This document shows positions 27,062 through 34,950 of a stretch of 64,000 nucleotides of DNA, one piece after another. Source of the DNA: JBHJGO01 sp050331715 (lineage in GTDB: Bacteria > Cyanobacteriota > Cyanobacteriia > Cyanobacteriales > Microcoleaceae); assembly GCA_050331715.1 (NCBI GenBank), contig JBHJGO010000046.1, positions 1-64,000 of the forward strand, written 5' to 3'. The first letter of the stretch is position 1. Each line of letters starts with the position of its first letter. The notes below the pieces were generated by a model that was given only the letters and a program-made list of their open reading frames with translations, did not search any database and was not told where the DNA came from. A program made the translations under genes and the position numbers.

Positions 27062-27094
27062 TAAAGTCTATTGATAAAGTCTAATAAGAACTTA

Positions 27095-27122
27095 AATGGC
27101 GGGTCACTCAGAATCCGCCATT
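27095..27122. terminator. Hairpin downstream of kaiC
   Basis: AATGGCGG and CCGCCATT form a perfect 8-bp stem around a 12-nt loop, 34 bp after the kaiC stop and 27 bp after the end of the minus-strand PirA-like gene. Its position between convergent genes suits a bidirectional terminator, but neither side has a clear T-run. Immediately before it the 13-bp sequence TTGATAAAGTCTA is duplicated in tandem across the kaiC stop (27058-27083). Confidence 0.5.
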
Positions 27123-27148
27123 CGTCAGAATCATCATAACCTAGTAGG

Positions 27149-27304
27149 TTATAGAGTTTTCATCTCTGCTTCAAGCATTTGAATCAAGTTCTGGTCACCT
27201 TTTGCTCTGGCAACTTCTAAACGATGGGCCAAACGCTTTTGCAAGTTAGCACGATGTGTTGCTGAAACCTGCTTTACATCCTTACGATTAGCTCTATTGA
27301 ACAT
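27149..27304 (-). CDS. PirA-like small PII-interaction regulator (51 residues)
   Basis: A 51-residue frame on the minus strand reads MFNRANRKDVKQVSATHRAN, then LQKRLAHRLEVARAKGD and an acidic end EMKTL. It is rich in Arg/Lys and His and is well formed, with near-continuous conservation expected of a real microprotein. I believe it belongs to the Ssr0692/PirA family: 51 residues is exactly the Synechocystis length, and PirA binds PII to relieve feedback control of N-acetylglutamate kinase. A perfect GTA-N8-TAC NtcA-type box lies 97 bp upstream, consistent with reported NtcA control of pirA. The family call is from memory and is the uncertain part; that the gene is real is more secure. Confidence 0.6.
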   Translation of the reverse strand: MFNRANRKDVKQVSATHRANLQKRLAHRLEVARAKGDQNLIQMLEAEMKTL

Positions 27305-27400
27305 AACTCTTTCCTATCTGCTGCAATAAGTCTCTGTTATTACAAGTATAACGAGATTCGGTCAGAGAAACATAACATTCGACAGGTTTTGTCAAAAAAA

Positions 27401-27414
27401 GTAACATAGGCTAC
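27401..27414. promoter_or_regulatory. NtcA-type operator GTA-N8-TAC
   Basis: GTAACATAGGCTAC matches the NtcA palindrome exactly. The likely target is the PirA-like gene 97 bp away on the minus strand. A TAN3T hexamer (TATGTT on the minus strand, 27369-27374) lies 26 nt downstream of the box, rather than the usual ~22, and a TATACT lies still nearer the gene. The box could therefore serve activation or repression. Confidence 0.6.
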
Positions 27415-27496
27415 AGATAATTATTGGACGTTGCCCTGTATGAGTATTTTTACTCAGGATGATTGACGACTCTTAGGTCGATACATCTTAGGTTGA

Positions 27497-27607
27497 TATA
27501 GCAATCCTGAATCAATTATGAAAAGTACTATGGAGGGGTTTGGGGACTTTCCAAGAAGGGGGCACCGCCCCCTTCACCCTTTTCACAAATCATTTGTGAC
27601 TGCTATA
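27497..27607 (+). mobile_element. MITE-like element, copy C
   Basis: Starts TATAGCAATC and ends GACTGCTATA (one mismatch in the inverted repeat), 111 bp. Internal order is as in copy A, with GGAGGGGTTTGGGGACTTTCC, a GGGGGCACCGCCCCC hairpin and the CACAAATCATTTGTG palindrome (first item shortened in phase). It is highly similar to copy A, so both are probably recent. Its right end overlaps the last codon of sipA and provides the TAG stop. Confidence 0.8.
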
Positions 27608-27860
27608 CATCTGTATGCGAAAGATGTGACTCGGTTTCTGGCTCATTGATGGGTTCTAGATACTGGCTTTCCATTAAAAAAGCACCTTTCTCAAACTGAA
27701 CTCCCCAATATCCCCCCGGTCGCCTATCCAAGACAATGCCAATTTCCCCCAGCTTGACTACGTTAGGGGGGCGCAGCATTGGCATTGGTTCGGCAGTTTT
27801 AATGTATTCCGGCAGTGCCACCACTCGTACTTTCTGGTGAATCTTAAATTCTTTTGTCAT
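27603..27860 (-). CDS. sipA: NblS-interacting regulator SipA (DUF3148 family)
   Basis: SipA is a small cyanobacterial SH3-like protein that binds and stimulates the sensor kinase NblS (Hik33), which governs high-light and nutrient responses. ATG 27860 gives 85 residues; an earlier ATC/ATA-type opening is less likely. KVRVVALPEYIKTAEPMPML, then GEIGIVLDRRPGGYWGVQF and KGAFLMESQYLEPI make up the full family domain (residues 1-68). The last ~17 residues are a tail beyond the domain, and the TAG stop lies inside the right end of MITE-like copy C. The gene is divergent from the LysR regulator across 80 bp. Confidence 0.87.
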   Translation of the reverse strand: MTKEFKIHQKVRVVALPEYIKTAEPMPMLRPPNVVKLGEIGIVLDRRPGGYWGVQFEKGAFLMESQYLEPINEPETESHLSHTDV

Positions 27861-27939
27861 AATCTGCGGGTAAATGAGTACTATCAATTTATTGGATACT
27901 TGTCTGATTCAGCATCCCCTAGCTAATGTTAAGGACAAT

Positions 27940-28872
27940 ATGAATCCTCAACGACTCAAATTTTCTCAACTCCGGGCACTGATCGCTGTTGCAGAATGTA
28001 GAAACTTTGGTGAGGCGGCCTCACAGTTAAACCTATCTCAATCTACCATCAGCCATGCGATCGCTAGTTTGGAAGAGGAGCTGGGAGTTGTTCTACTGCA
28101 GCGGGGTCGCCATGGCGCTAATCTGACCCCTGTAGGTCAGCGGATTCTGGCCCAAGCTCGGCAGATTGAAGGACTGATTGATCAGATTGTGGCGGAGGCC
28201 AACCGAGAGCGAGGATTACATGGCGGAACCGTTCGAGTCGTTTCATTTCGCAGCGTTGCAACCCATGTTTTGCCAATGGTGATTGCCCAATTTCGACAGC
28301 AGTTTCCTAGCATTTCCATCACCCTGTCAGAGGTGGATGATACAACCGAGATGGAACAGCAGGTGCGGGAAGGGCGGGCGGATATCTGCTTTACTTATCT
28401 GCCCACAAGTGATGAATTTGAAGCCTGGGAGGTTCTGCGCGATCGCTACATTGTTCTCTTGCCGCCTGATTCTGAAGTGGAAAATGCACACCTGACCTGG
28501 GAACAACTCGTTTCCTATCCCTTGATCATGACAAGCGTGAGTTCTTGCTCTCAAATCATCCGCAACTATCTCAAGCAACAGAATTTTCAGGTTAATGTTG
28601 CCTATCAAGTTCGAGAAGATTCAACGATTATTAGCATGATCAGGCAGGGCTTGGGTGTAGGGATTCTGCCGCGTCTAGCAGCAGAGCCGGTTCCGGACAA
28701 ACTGCAAGTGTGCCAACTACCTTCTAACCTGGAACGAGTCATTGGTGTAGCAATTTTAAAGAGTGGTCTGCATTCTCCTGCGGTGTATGCATTTCTGGAC
28801 GCCTTGAAGCAGTTTCGCTACTCGCAATATGCGGAGGTTGATGTGTTGAACTCTGTATCCGGTGGTTCCTGA
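27940..28872 (+). CDS. LysR-family transcriptional regulator
   Basis: The frame is open from 27874, but ATG 27940 gives 310 residues and a normal LysR N-terminus (MNPQRLKFSQLRALIAVAEC). The winged HTH covers ~6-65 (EAASQLNLSQSTISHAIASL). The effector-binding domain follows from ~95 with VRVVSFRSVATHVLPM and GRADICFTYLP. The ligand is not predictable. It is close to CysB/CbbR-like general LysR forms rather than a clear NtcB or CmpR. It is divergent from sipA, and LysR proteins often regulate the divergent neighbour, so sipA is a candidate target. Confidence 0.92.
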   Translation: MNPQRLKFSQLRALIAVAECRNFGEAASQLNLSQSTISHAIASLEEELGVVLLQRGRHGANLTPVGQRILAQARQIEGLIDQIVAEANRERGLHGGTVRVVSFRSVATHVLPMVIAQFRQQFPSISITLSEVDDTTEMEQQVREGRADICFTYLPTSDEFEAWEVLRDRYIVLLPPDSEVENAHLTWEQLVSYPLIMTSVSSCSQIIRNYLKQQNFQVNVAYQVREDSTIISMIRQGLGVGILPRLAAEPVPDKLQVCQLPSNLERVIGVAILKSGLHSPAVYAFLDALKQFRYSQYAEVDVLNSVSGGS

Positions 28873-28881
28873 TTGATTTTT

Positions 28882-29076
28882 CTATTTGACCTTGATGGTT
28901 CCCCGTCTGACTGAACGCAACAGACGATCAATCGAGCCGTACTCCTCGCGAGTGAGAGAATCGCTGAGAATCGCTGCCATCAGACCATATCGATCAGACT
29001 CAGTCAGGCAGTATGTGTCTGCTACTGAGGCAAGAATTTCATTGACAGCACCGGGTAAGAGATTGACTTGCAGCAT
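28882..29076 (-). CDS. Small conserved protein, unknown function
   Basis: This 64-residue protein starts at ATG 29076. It begins MLQVNLLPGAVNEILASVAD and continues with TESDRYGLMAAILSDSLTREE and ends in a basic segment RLLRSVRRGTIKVK. I recall similar small cyanobacterial proteins with the DRYGLMAA motif; none has a function that I know. The helix-loop-helix pattern with a basic end could bind nucleic acid or a partner protein. It ends 10 bp from the LysR stop and faces it. Confidence 0.65.
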   Translation of the reverse strand: MLQVNLLPGAVNEILASVADTYCLTESDRYGLMAAILSDSLTREEYGSIDRLLRSVRRGTIKVK

Positions 29077-29287
29077 GGGGGTTTCTGATTAACGCCATGG
29101 ATTCATTATGTCTGAGTTTGAAAGCTGACAGAGAGATCAAGATCACCTCCCACAGGGACAGTTGCGGTTCCCGAAGCATGCTCCTTAGCATCGGGCGATC
29201 CAGGTACAGAATCGTAGTACCTTCTAATCCCTAACTTCGGGATGGTTGAATTCGGAGAATGGGCGATTCAATTAAGTTTTGCCGCTT

Positions 29288-30097
29288 TTAATCCTGTTGC
29301 AGGATTTTTAAAACTTGGCGGGCGAGTTCCATGCCTTTCTGGAAATCCAAATTTCCCCCGTAATAAAAGGTTTCCACTGCATTAACCAAATTCTCTGGTA
29401 GTGCAGGTTCTCGGTGAATTAGCAGCGTTCTTTCTGGAAAAAGTCCTAAGCAAGCCCCCAGATCCAGGTGAGCCAACACATTAGCTGAACTGTCTGGAGC
29501 CGCTTGAGGAGGCAGACAGATAATCGCGCTCCCACAGGAACGAATTCCATCAATTCTAGAACTCACCGTTGCCAAGGGATTAAGCTGATTTTGATCCGTT
29601 GGCTTCAAGTTGTCCATCTCCGATGCCAGCCCCCCTAGCATTCCGAATACCGTTTCAATTTGCTCCAGGATTTGGGGATCGTCGTAGGAAACGAAGATCA
29701 TCGAGGAACGATGTTGACGAGGCTTGTCTGGAACCAGACTGAGGTTGGATTCAAAGGGGGTCTGTCGTTCTTCTTCCAATAGATTTTCTTCTATAATCTG
29801 AACCACCTGGAGTAGTGTGGCCTTTCCCTCCTCGAAGTCGCTATTTTTAACGGCTCTACGACGAACACTCAATAGCCCCTTGCCTTCTTTGAACAGCAGG
29901 TCAACCTTTGAATGGGGAAAGTAGCTGGCAGCTTCCTCTGCCAAGTCCTCCAATCTATCGAGCAACCTCGAAAACTCACGGGTTAGATCTTCAGGACGAC
30001 CTGTTCTAAAATTTTTCTCGGCAAAGTTACCATAATTTGCCTCACTCAACCCTGATTTGATAGCACTGGCTTTCGCCCGCATTTCAGATATATTCAT
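29288..30097 (-). CDS. Protein with a degenerate TIR-like (CAP12/Pycsar-type) C-terminal domain
   Basis: The 269-residue protein has a charged helical N-domain (~35-112, LTREFSRLLDRLEDLAEEAA), a linker and a C-terminal alpha/beta domain at ~132-269. That domain runs SSMIFVSYDDPQ, CGSAIICLPP, then NVLAHLDLGACLGLFPERTL, LIHREPALPENL. Its order matches the TIR-like domain of bacterial nucleotide-binding proteins (strand, helix, TPDD-like turn, N-V-E-G-x-GLFGR, basic-acidic, PSDL). The catalytic Glu expected in TIIEKFE appears replaced (ATVSSRIDGI), so NAD+ cleavage is doubtful. Its ATG overlaps the end of amt by 14 nt, so the two are translationally coupled. Function is unknown. Confidence 0.6.
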   Translation of the reverse strand: MNISEMRAKASAIKSGLSEANYGNFAEKNFRTGRPEDLTREFSRLLDRLEDLAEEAASYFPHSKVDLLFKEGKGLLSVRRRAVKNSDFEEGKATLLQVVQIIEENLLEEERQTPFESNLSLVPDKPRQHRSSMIFVSYDDPQILEQIETVFGMLGGLASEMDNLKPTDQNQLNPLATVSSRIDGIRSCGSAIICLPPQAAPDSSANVLAHLDLGACLGLFPERTLLIHREPALPENLVNAVETFYYGGNLDFQKGMELARQVLKILQQD

Positions 30098-31565
30098 CAG
30101 TTCCTTCCTGTGTTTCTAGGGATAGATAGGCATATTCACCGTGCTCTGACCAATCCAAACCCCCGATTTCCTCTTCTTCAGAGACTCTAATGGGGCTAAG
30201 AGAGTTCAGCAAACTGAGTAACAACCATACAGAACCGAAGGCCCATGCAGGAATCAGCAATACGCCTATGATTTGAATGCCAAGATTAATATTGGCAATT
30301 CCGAAACATCCAACCGCCAGTCCACCCCACATGCCACAGAGGCCATGAACTGGAATCGCGCCGACCGCATCATCGATTTTGAGGACAAATAGCAGGTTCA
30401 CTCCGCCAATCACAATTAATCCAGCGAAGATCCCGATAATCAAGGATTGGGGTGGACTGACGACATCACAAGCAGCGGTAATCGCGACTAGCCCGCCCAA
30501 AATCCCATTGAGAACACTGGAGAGGTCGATTCTACACCTATTCCTGAACCAGCGATAAACCATAACGGTGAGGGCACTGGAACAGGCTGAAATTGTGGTA
30601 TTCAGTGCAATTCTGCCCAAAATTTCAGGAGAGCGCAGGTTGACATCTCCGATAATCCCCAAGGCACTCCCTACATTAAAGCCGTACCAACCCAACCACA
30701 AAACGAACATACCTATGGCAGCAAGGGGCAAGCTATGGCCAGACAAATGATTCTCCTCAGCTTTAGATAGCTTTTCCCAATCTCCAAACTTTCCAGCACG
30801 GGGTTTTAAGATCAAAACTACTGCTAGAGCCGCTCCCCCTCCAAGAGCATGTACTCCTAAAGCACCGGAAAAATCATGCAAACCCAAAGTGCCTAACCAA
30901 CCGCCACCCCAAATCCAGTATCCGCTGATGGGATAGACAAGACCTGTGATGATGACTGTTAATACTAAGTAAGCCCAGGGCTTAATTCGACCTGCGATCG
31001 CGCCAGAACAGATCGTTGTGGTTGTAGCGGCAAAGGCCGCTTGGAAGAAGAAATCAATGTAAACCGACAAATGTTCGGCCCCATCCCTGGGAAATAGGGT
31101 ATCGAGCATGATGTAAGGCAAGCTAATCCCCATAAAGCCAGGAATTCCCAAGACGTAGGCCGATTCACAGGTTACCTCTGGGCGGTACATCAGAGCATAG
31201 CCAAAGGCAAAGTAAATAATGATTCCTAAACAGGCATCAGCAACGTTTTTGAAGAGAACGTTGACAGTATTTTTGGCTGCATTGAAACCAGCCTCTAGCA
31301 TGGCAAAGCCCAATAGCATGGAGAGAACCAGCACTGCTGCCACCAATACCCAAAGATTATTGACTGCATTTTCTAAGGTATTAGTGGTCGCAGGATCAAC
31401 CGCACTACAGGGAAGCTGACTTTGCAGATCTTGTGCAGGGGATGCAGAGGAAAAAATTGCGGAAAAAATTGCAATTCCGGCTGCTATGGTAAATGGTTTA
31501 ATCCACGGTCTAAATCTCACCAAGCTTATTCTAATTCGTTGTCGATTCACTCTTTTGATGACCAT
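30084..31565 (-). CDS. amt: Ammonium transporter (Amt family)
   Basis: The 493-residue protein has an N-terminal extension with a probable cleavable leader (FTIAAGIAIFSAIFSSASPA) and then eleven membrane helices. Family marks include MLEAGFNAAKNTVNVLFKN, DFSGALGVHALGG and AIPVHGLCGMWGG, which carry the twin pore histidines H239 and H407. The C-terminus is longer than usual and acidic (SEEEEIGGLDW). It is not followed by a PII gene; instead the TIR-like gene overlaps its last 14 nt. No GTA-N8-TAC box is visible in the 477-bp upstream region. Confidence 0.95.
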   Translation of the reverse strand: MVIKRVNRQRIRISLVRFRPWIKPFTIAAGIAIFSAIFSSASPAQDLQSQLPCSAVDPATTNTLENAVNNLWVLVAAVLVLSMLLGFAMLEAGFNAAKNTVNVLFKNVADACLGIIIYFAFGYALMYRPEVTCESAYVLGIPGFMGISLPYIMLDTLFPRDGAEHLSVYIDFFFQAAFAATTTTICSGAIAGRIKPWAYLVLTVIITGLVYPISGYWIWGGGWLGTLGLHDFSGALGVHALGGGAALAVVLILKPRAGKFGDWEKLSKAEENHLSGHSLPLAAIGMFVLWLGWYGFNVGSALGIIGDVNLRSPEILGRIALNTTISACSSALTVMVYRWFRNRCRIDLSSVLNGILGGLVAITAACDVVSPPQSLIIGIFAGLIVIGGVNLLFVLKIDDAVGAIPVHGLCGMWGGLAVGCFGIANINLGIQIIGVLLIPAWAFGSVWLLLSLLNSLSPIRVSEEEEIGGLDWSEHGEYAYLSLETQEGTDEYI

Positions 31566-32042
31566 TGGATTATCTGACTCGCTCCAATTGTTTCTACATA
31601 GTTTATTCTTCGAAGCACCGCTGAATCAGGGTTATTTGTTATTTGTCATGGGTCATTAGTTATTGGTTGTTGGTTGATTGCAAAACCAGCTATAGTTGTG
31701 GCCTTCACGTTTAATGGTCTAGAAAACTCTCACGCAAATTCGTCCCCTTCGTAGAGGGAGATCAAGGGAGGATCAATACAGTGTTCAGGAAATTGATCGA
31801 ACTATATCAACCCTCTCCTTTACTGAAAAATCACCGATGAGAATCTAGCTCACCACAAACTACAACAGCTTTTACAACCCAAATAACAGCCCCATCTTTG
31901 GAGCCTTTCAAAACCTAAACCAACTAAAAAATCTTATTCCAAGTACTAACCGAGAACTAGGAAAGAGGTGATGCTGTTACCCTAGTCATGAATAACCCAC
32001 TAATAATGCTAATCAAGATTTTGATCAACGACAAGACCATGG
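31566..32042. other. Intergenic region between lysC and amt
   Basis: The 477 bp lie upstream of amt and downstream of lysC. Around 31626-31675 is an AT-rich stretch built of variants of TTATTTGTCATG and GGTTGTTGGTTGATTG, a type of dispersed repeat seen in cyanobacteria. A related sequence (CAAATGACAAATAACTTCC) is at ~54034-54054. No gene is evident. Confidence 0.45.
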
Positions 32043-33857
32043 CTAAGCTACCGCAGAGCTGACCGTGTTCAAATGACCGGATAACCCAAAGGCCGAATGA
32101 ATCGTTTGCAAGGCTTTGACTCCTTCCGCCTCATCCACGACACAACTAATCTTAATTTCTGATGTCGCAATCATTGAGATATTAATCTGTTCCTGGGCCA
32201 GAGCCTCGAACATTCGGGCCGCTACACCTGGAAAATTCACCATTCCAGCTCCCACGGCACTGACTTTGGCGATCGCCCGATTCACCACCAATTCTCCGCA
32301 ACCCAGTTCAGTGATAATCTGTTGCAGCAGTTTCTCTGCCTCATCTGCATCGGTCTGGGCCACGGTGAAAGCGATATCACGGGTTAAAACGTCTCCAACA
32401 CGGTGACACCGTTGGGACTGGATGATCATATCAACGCTGATATTGTGTTCGGCTAGCACAGCAAAAATGTGAGCGGCCCTGCCGGGGTGATCTGGGACAT
32501 AGCGAATGGCCAGGCGAGCTTGATTTCGATCCAGGGCAACACCTCGAACGGCGGGAAGAGTGGGGTCTGAGGTTTGAGCGTTATTTTGAACCGATTCCGC
32601 GTTTGCTTCTAGCTCAAAGCAGTGTCGAAGCGTTTCAACCGCCCGTTGACAATCCGCTGCTGCCACCACACAACTAACTTTCACCTCCGAGGTAGAGATC
32701 ATCTGAATATTAATGCCCGCTTCCGCCAGGGCTGTGAACATCTGAGCCGCCACTTTGGGACGACCAATCATGCCTGCCCCTGCAATGCTGACCTTGGCGA
32801 TGGGGGTATCGTCGGCCTTGACTTCTGGGTGGCCCAGTTTTTCCTCAAGTGTGCCCAGGGTCGGTAGAATGGCCTCAGCCACGGCGATGGCAGGTTTGAA
32901 GCAGCCCTGTGTCACGGTGAAAGTGATGTCGTTGATATTGCTCTCGTGGATGGATTGAATGATCAAGTCAACATTTAAGTCTTGGGTTGCGATGCCCCCG
33001 AACAGCTTGGCGGCAATCCCAGGGCGATCTGGGACGCGAAGTAGGGAAACAGCGGACTGATCACTATCCAGCTCAACGGCATCTACCGGATGGGTTAGCT
33101 CCAAGCCCTCAAGCGGTCGAGATTGGCGGGCAGGAGAAACCACACGGGTTCCAGGTTCATCACTCCAACTCGACCGCACCACCAGGGGCATACCGTAATT
33201 TCGAGCAATTTCCACGGCGCGGGGATGGAGGACTTTGGCTCCCAGGCTAGCCAGTTCTAGCATCTCATCGCAGGTAATCTGATCCATCAACTGGGCTTCG
33301 GGAACAATCCGGGGATCTGTGGTTAGAATCCCAGGAACATCGGTGTAGATTTCACACTGGTCGGCTTGTAGAGCTGCCGCCAGCGCGACGGCTGAAGTGG
33401 CTGAACCGCCACGCCCCAGGGTCGTAATTTCCAGGTCTCGCCCGGTAATTCCCTGAAATCCAGCCACCACGACTACCTTGCCCCGATCCAGGTGTCGTTG
33501 CAGGCGTTCGGTTTTGATATGCAAGATTCGAGCGCGGGTATGCTCAGCCTCGGTGACAATCCCCACCTGGCCCCCTGTCATTGAAATTGCGGGTTGACCT
33601 AGCTCTTGCAGGGCCATGCTGAGGAGGGCAATGCTGACCTGTTCTCCAGTCGAGAGTAACATGTCCATCTCTCGGCGATTCGGCGTGCTGGAAATTTCGT
33701 GGGCCAGCTTGACCAGGCCATCGGTCGTTTTTCCCATGGCAGAGACGACGACTACCACCGAATGTTCTTGGGCTGCTTTCGCAACTCTCTGGGCTACAGC
33801 CTGAATCCGCTCTACAGAACCAACCGATGTACCGCCGAATTTTTGAACAACTAACAT
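32043..33857 (-). CDS. lysC: Aspartate kinase with four ACT domains
   Basis: Aspartate kinase phosphorylates aspartate, the first step to lysine, threonine and methionine. The 604-residue protein starts VVQKFGGTSVGSVERI, the kinase nucleotide motif, with FQGIT and LGRGGSATSAVALAAAL following in the catalytic domain (to ~245). The regulatory part has two tandem pairs of ACT domains: DRPGIAAKLF, IAGAGMIGRPKVAAQMF, DHPGRAAHIF and VGAGMVNFPGVAARMF (each the opening of a unit). The fourfold ACT layout is characteristic of cyanobacterial enzymes. It lies alone, divergent from purC across 112 bp. Confidence 0.96.
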   Translation of the reverse strand: MLVVQKFGGTSVGSVERIQAVAQRVAKAAQEHSVVVVVSAMGKTTDGLVKLAHEISSTPNRREMDMLLSTGEQVSIALLSMALQELGQPAISMTGGQVGIVTEAEHTRARILHIKTERLQRHLDRGKVVVVAGFQGITGRDLEITTLGRGGSATSAVALAAALQADQCEIYTDVPGILTTDPRIVPEAQLMDQITCDEMLELASLGAKVLHPRAVEIARNYGMPLVVRSSWSDEPGTRVVSPARQSRPLEGLELTHPVDAVELDSDQSAVSLLRVPDRPGIAAKLFGGIATQDLNVDLIIQSIHESNINDITFTVTQGCFKPAIAVAEAILPTLGTLEEKLGHPEVKADDTPIAKVSIAGAGMIGRPKVAAQMFTALAEAGINIQMISTSEVKVSCVVAAADCQRAVETLRHCFELEANAESVQNNAQTSDPTLPAVRGVALDRNQARLAIRYVPDHPGRAAHIFAVLAEHNISVDMIIQSQRCHRVGDVLTRDIAFTVAQTDADEAEKLLQQIITELGCGELVVNRAIAKVSAVGAGMVNFPGVAARMFEALAQEQINISMIATSEIKISCVVDEAEGVKALQTIHSAFGLSGHLNTVSSAVA

Positions 33858-33969
33858 AGCTAAGTTTGAGTCGCTAGAACAACACCAAGATCCTTAAGAA
33901 CCCGTCACAGGATTACCATAATAGTTCAATAATTTTAACTGACGGACAGGATAGACAGAGAAAAGAACA

Positions 33970-34719
33970 ATGACTCACCAGGAACAACTCTACGAAGGCA
34001 AAGCAAAGATTATCTACAAGACAGATGATCCAGAGGTCTTGCTGGCCCACTACAAAGATGATGCAACTGCCTTTAACGCTCAAAAACGGGGCACGATAGT
34101 CGGAAAAGGAGAGATTAACTGTACGATCTCAACCCATCTATTTCAGTTGCTAGAGGATCGCGGAATTCCTACCCACTGGATCGAAACCTCAGCGGCGAAT
34201 GAAATGCGAATGCGACGGGTGACGATTGTCCCGGTTGAAGTGATTGTTCGCAATATTGCAGCGTGGAGCCTGTGCAAGCAAACCGGAATTCCTCTGGGCA
34301 CGGTGCTGGAGCCGACCCTGGTGGAGTATTGCTATAAAAATGATGATCTAGGCGATCCCCTGCTCACCCGTGACCGATTACTGCTGATGCAGCTCGCCAC
34401 GTCCGAGGAATTAGCAGAAATTAGAACCCTATCTCTGAAAATCAATCAAGTTCTGACTGAGTTTTTTAATAGTTGTCAGATTACCCTGGTGGACTTCAAA
34501 TTGGAATTTGGCAAAACTTCAGACCAGCAGATTGTTCTAGCAGATGAAATTAGTCCGGATACCTGCCGCCTTTGGGATCAAACCCAAACCGACCCGGATC
34601 AACGGGTTTTAGACAAAGATCGTTTCCGCCATGACCTGGGTAATGTAGAATTTGCTTACCAACAAGTTCTGGAACGAGTTTTGGCACAGGTTCAGGCTTC
34701 AACCAAAGCTCAAATCTGA
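33970..34719 (+). CDS. purC: SAICAR synthetase
   Basis: PurC joins CAIR and aspartate with ATP in purine synthesis. The 249-residue sequence is complete. YEGKAKIIYKTDD is the N-terminal nucleotide-binding loop; DDATAFNAQKRG, EVIVRNIAAWSL and LVDFKLEFG follow, and DEISPDTCRLWD is the conserved C-terminal motif. Length and motifs are normal. The start is ATG with AGAAAAGAAC upstream. No other pur gene is adjacent. Confidence 0.97.
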   Translation: MTHQEQLYEGKAKIIYKTDDPEVLLAHYKDDATAFNAQKRGTIVGKGEINCTISTHLFQLLEDRGIPTHWIETSAANEMRMRRVTIVPVEVIVRNIAAWSLCKQTGIPLGTVLEPTLVEYCYKNDDLGDPLLTRDRLLLMQLATSEELAEIRTLSLKINQVLTEFFNSCQITLVDFKLEFGKTSDQQIVLADEISPDTCRLWDQTQTDPDQRVLDKDRFRHDLGNVEFAYQQVLERVLAQVQASTKAQI

Positions 34720-34950
34720 GGGGGAGAGGGTTTAAGACCATTGATATAGGGGTGAAATCAGAATGTTGGTTTAAATCACCCAGTTTCGGGAAACGGAATA
34801 ATAGGGTAAAATTTCACAGTTTGTCGGGTCTTGTCTGCCGGAGATACGGTTCTAGCGAGTTTACAGAATTCATTCTGAATTGAGTAACCTCGTTGGAGGT
34901 ATCCTGTCAACGGCTCTTTTGGTGTGTGGAACGTGAGAATATATAGTCAT

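Noticed and set aside
31566..31800. Search for an NtcA box upstream of amt
   Set aside because: No GTA-N8-TAC was found; weak half sites only.
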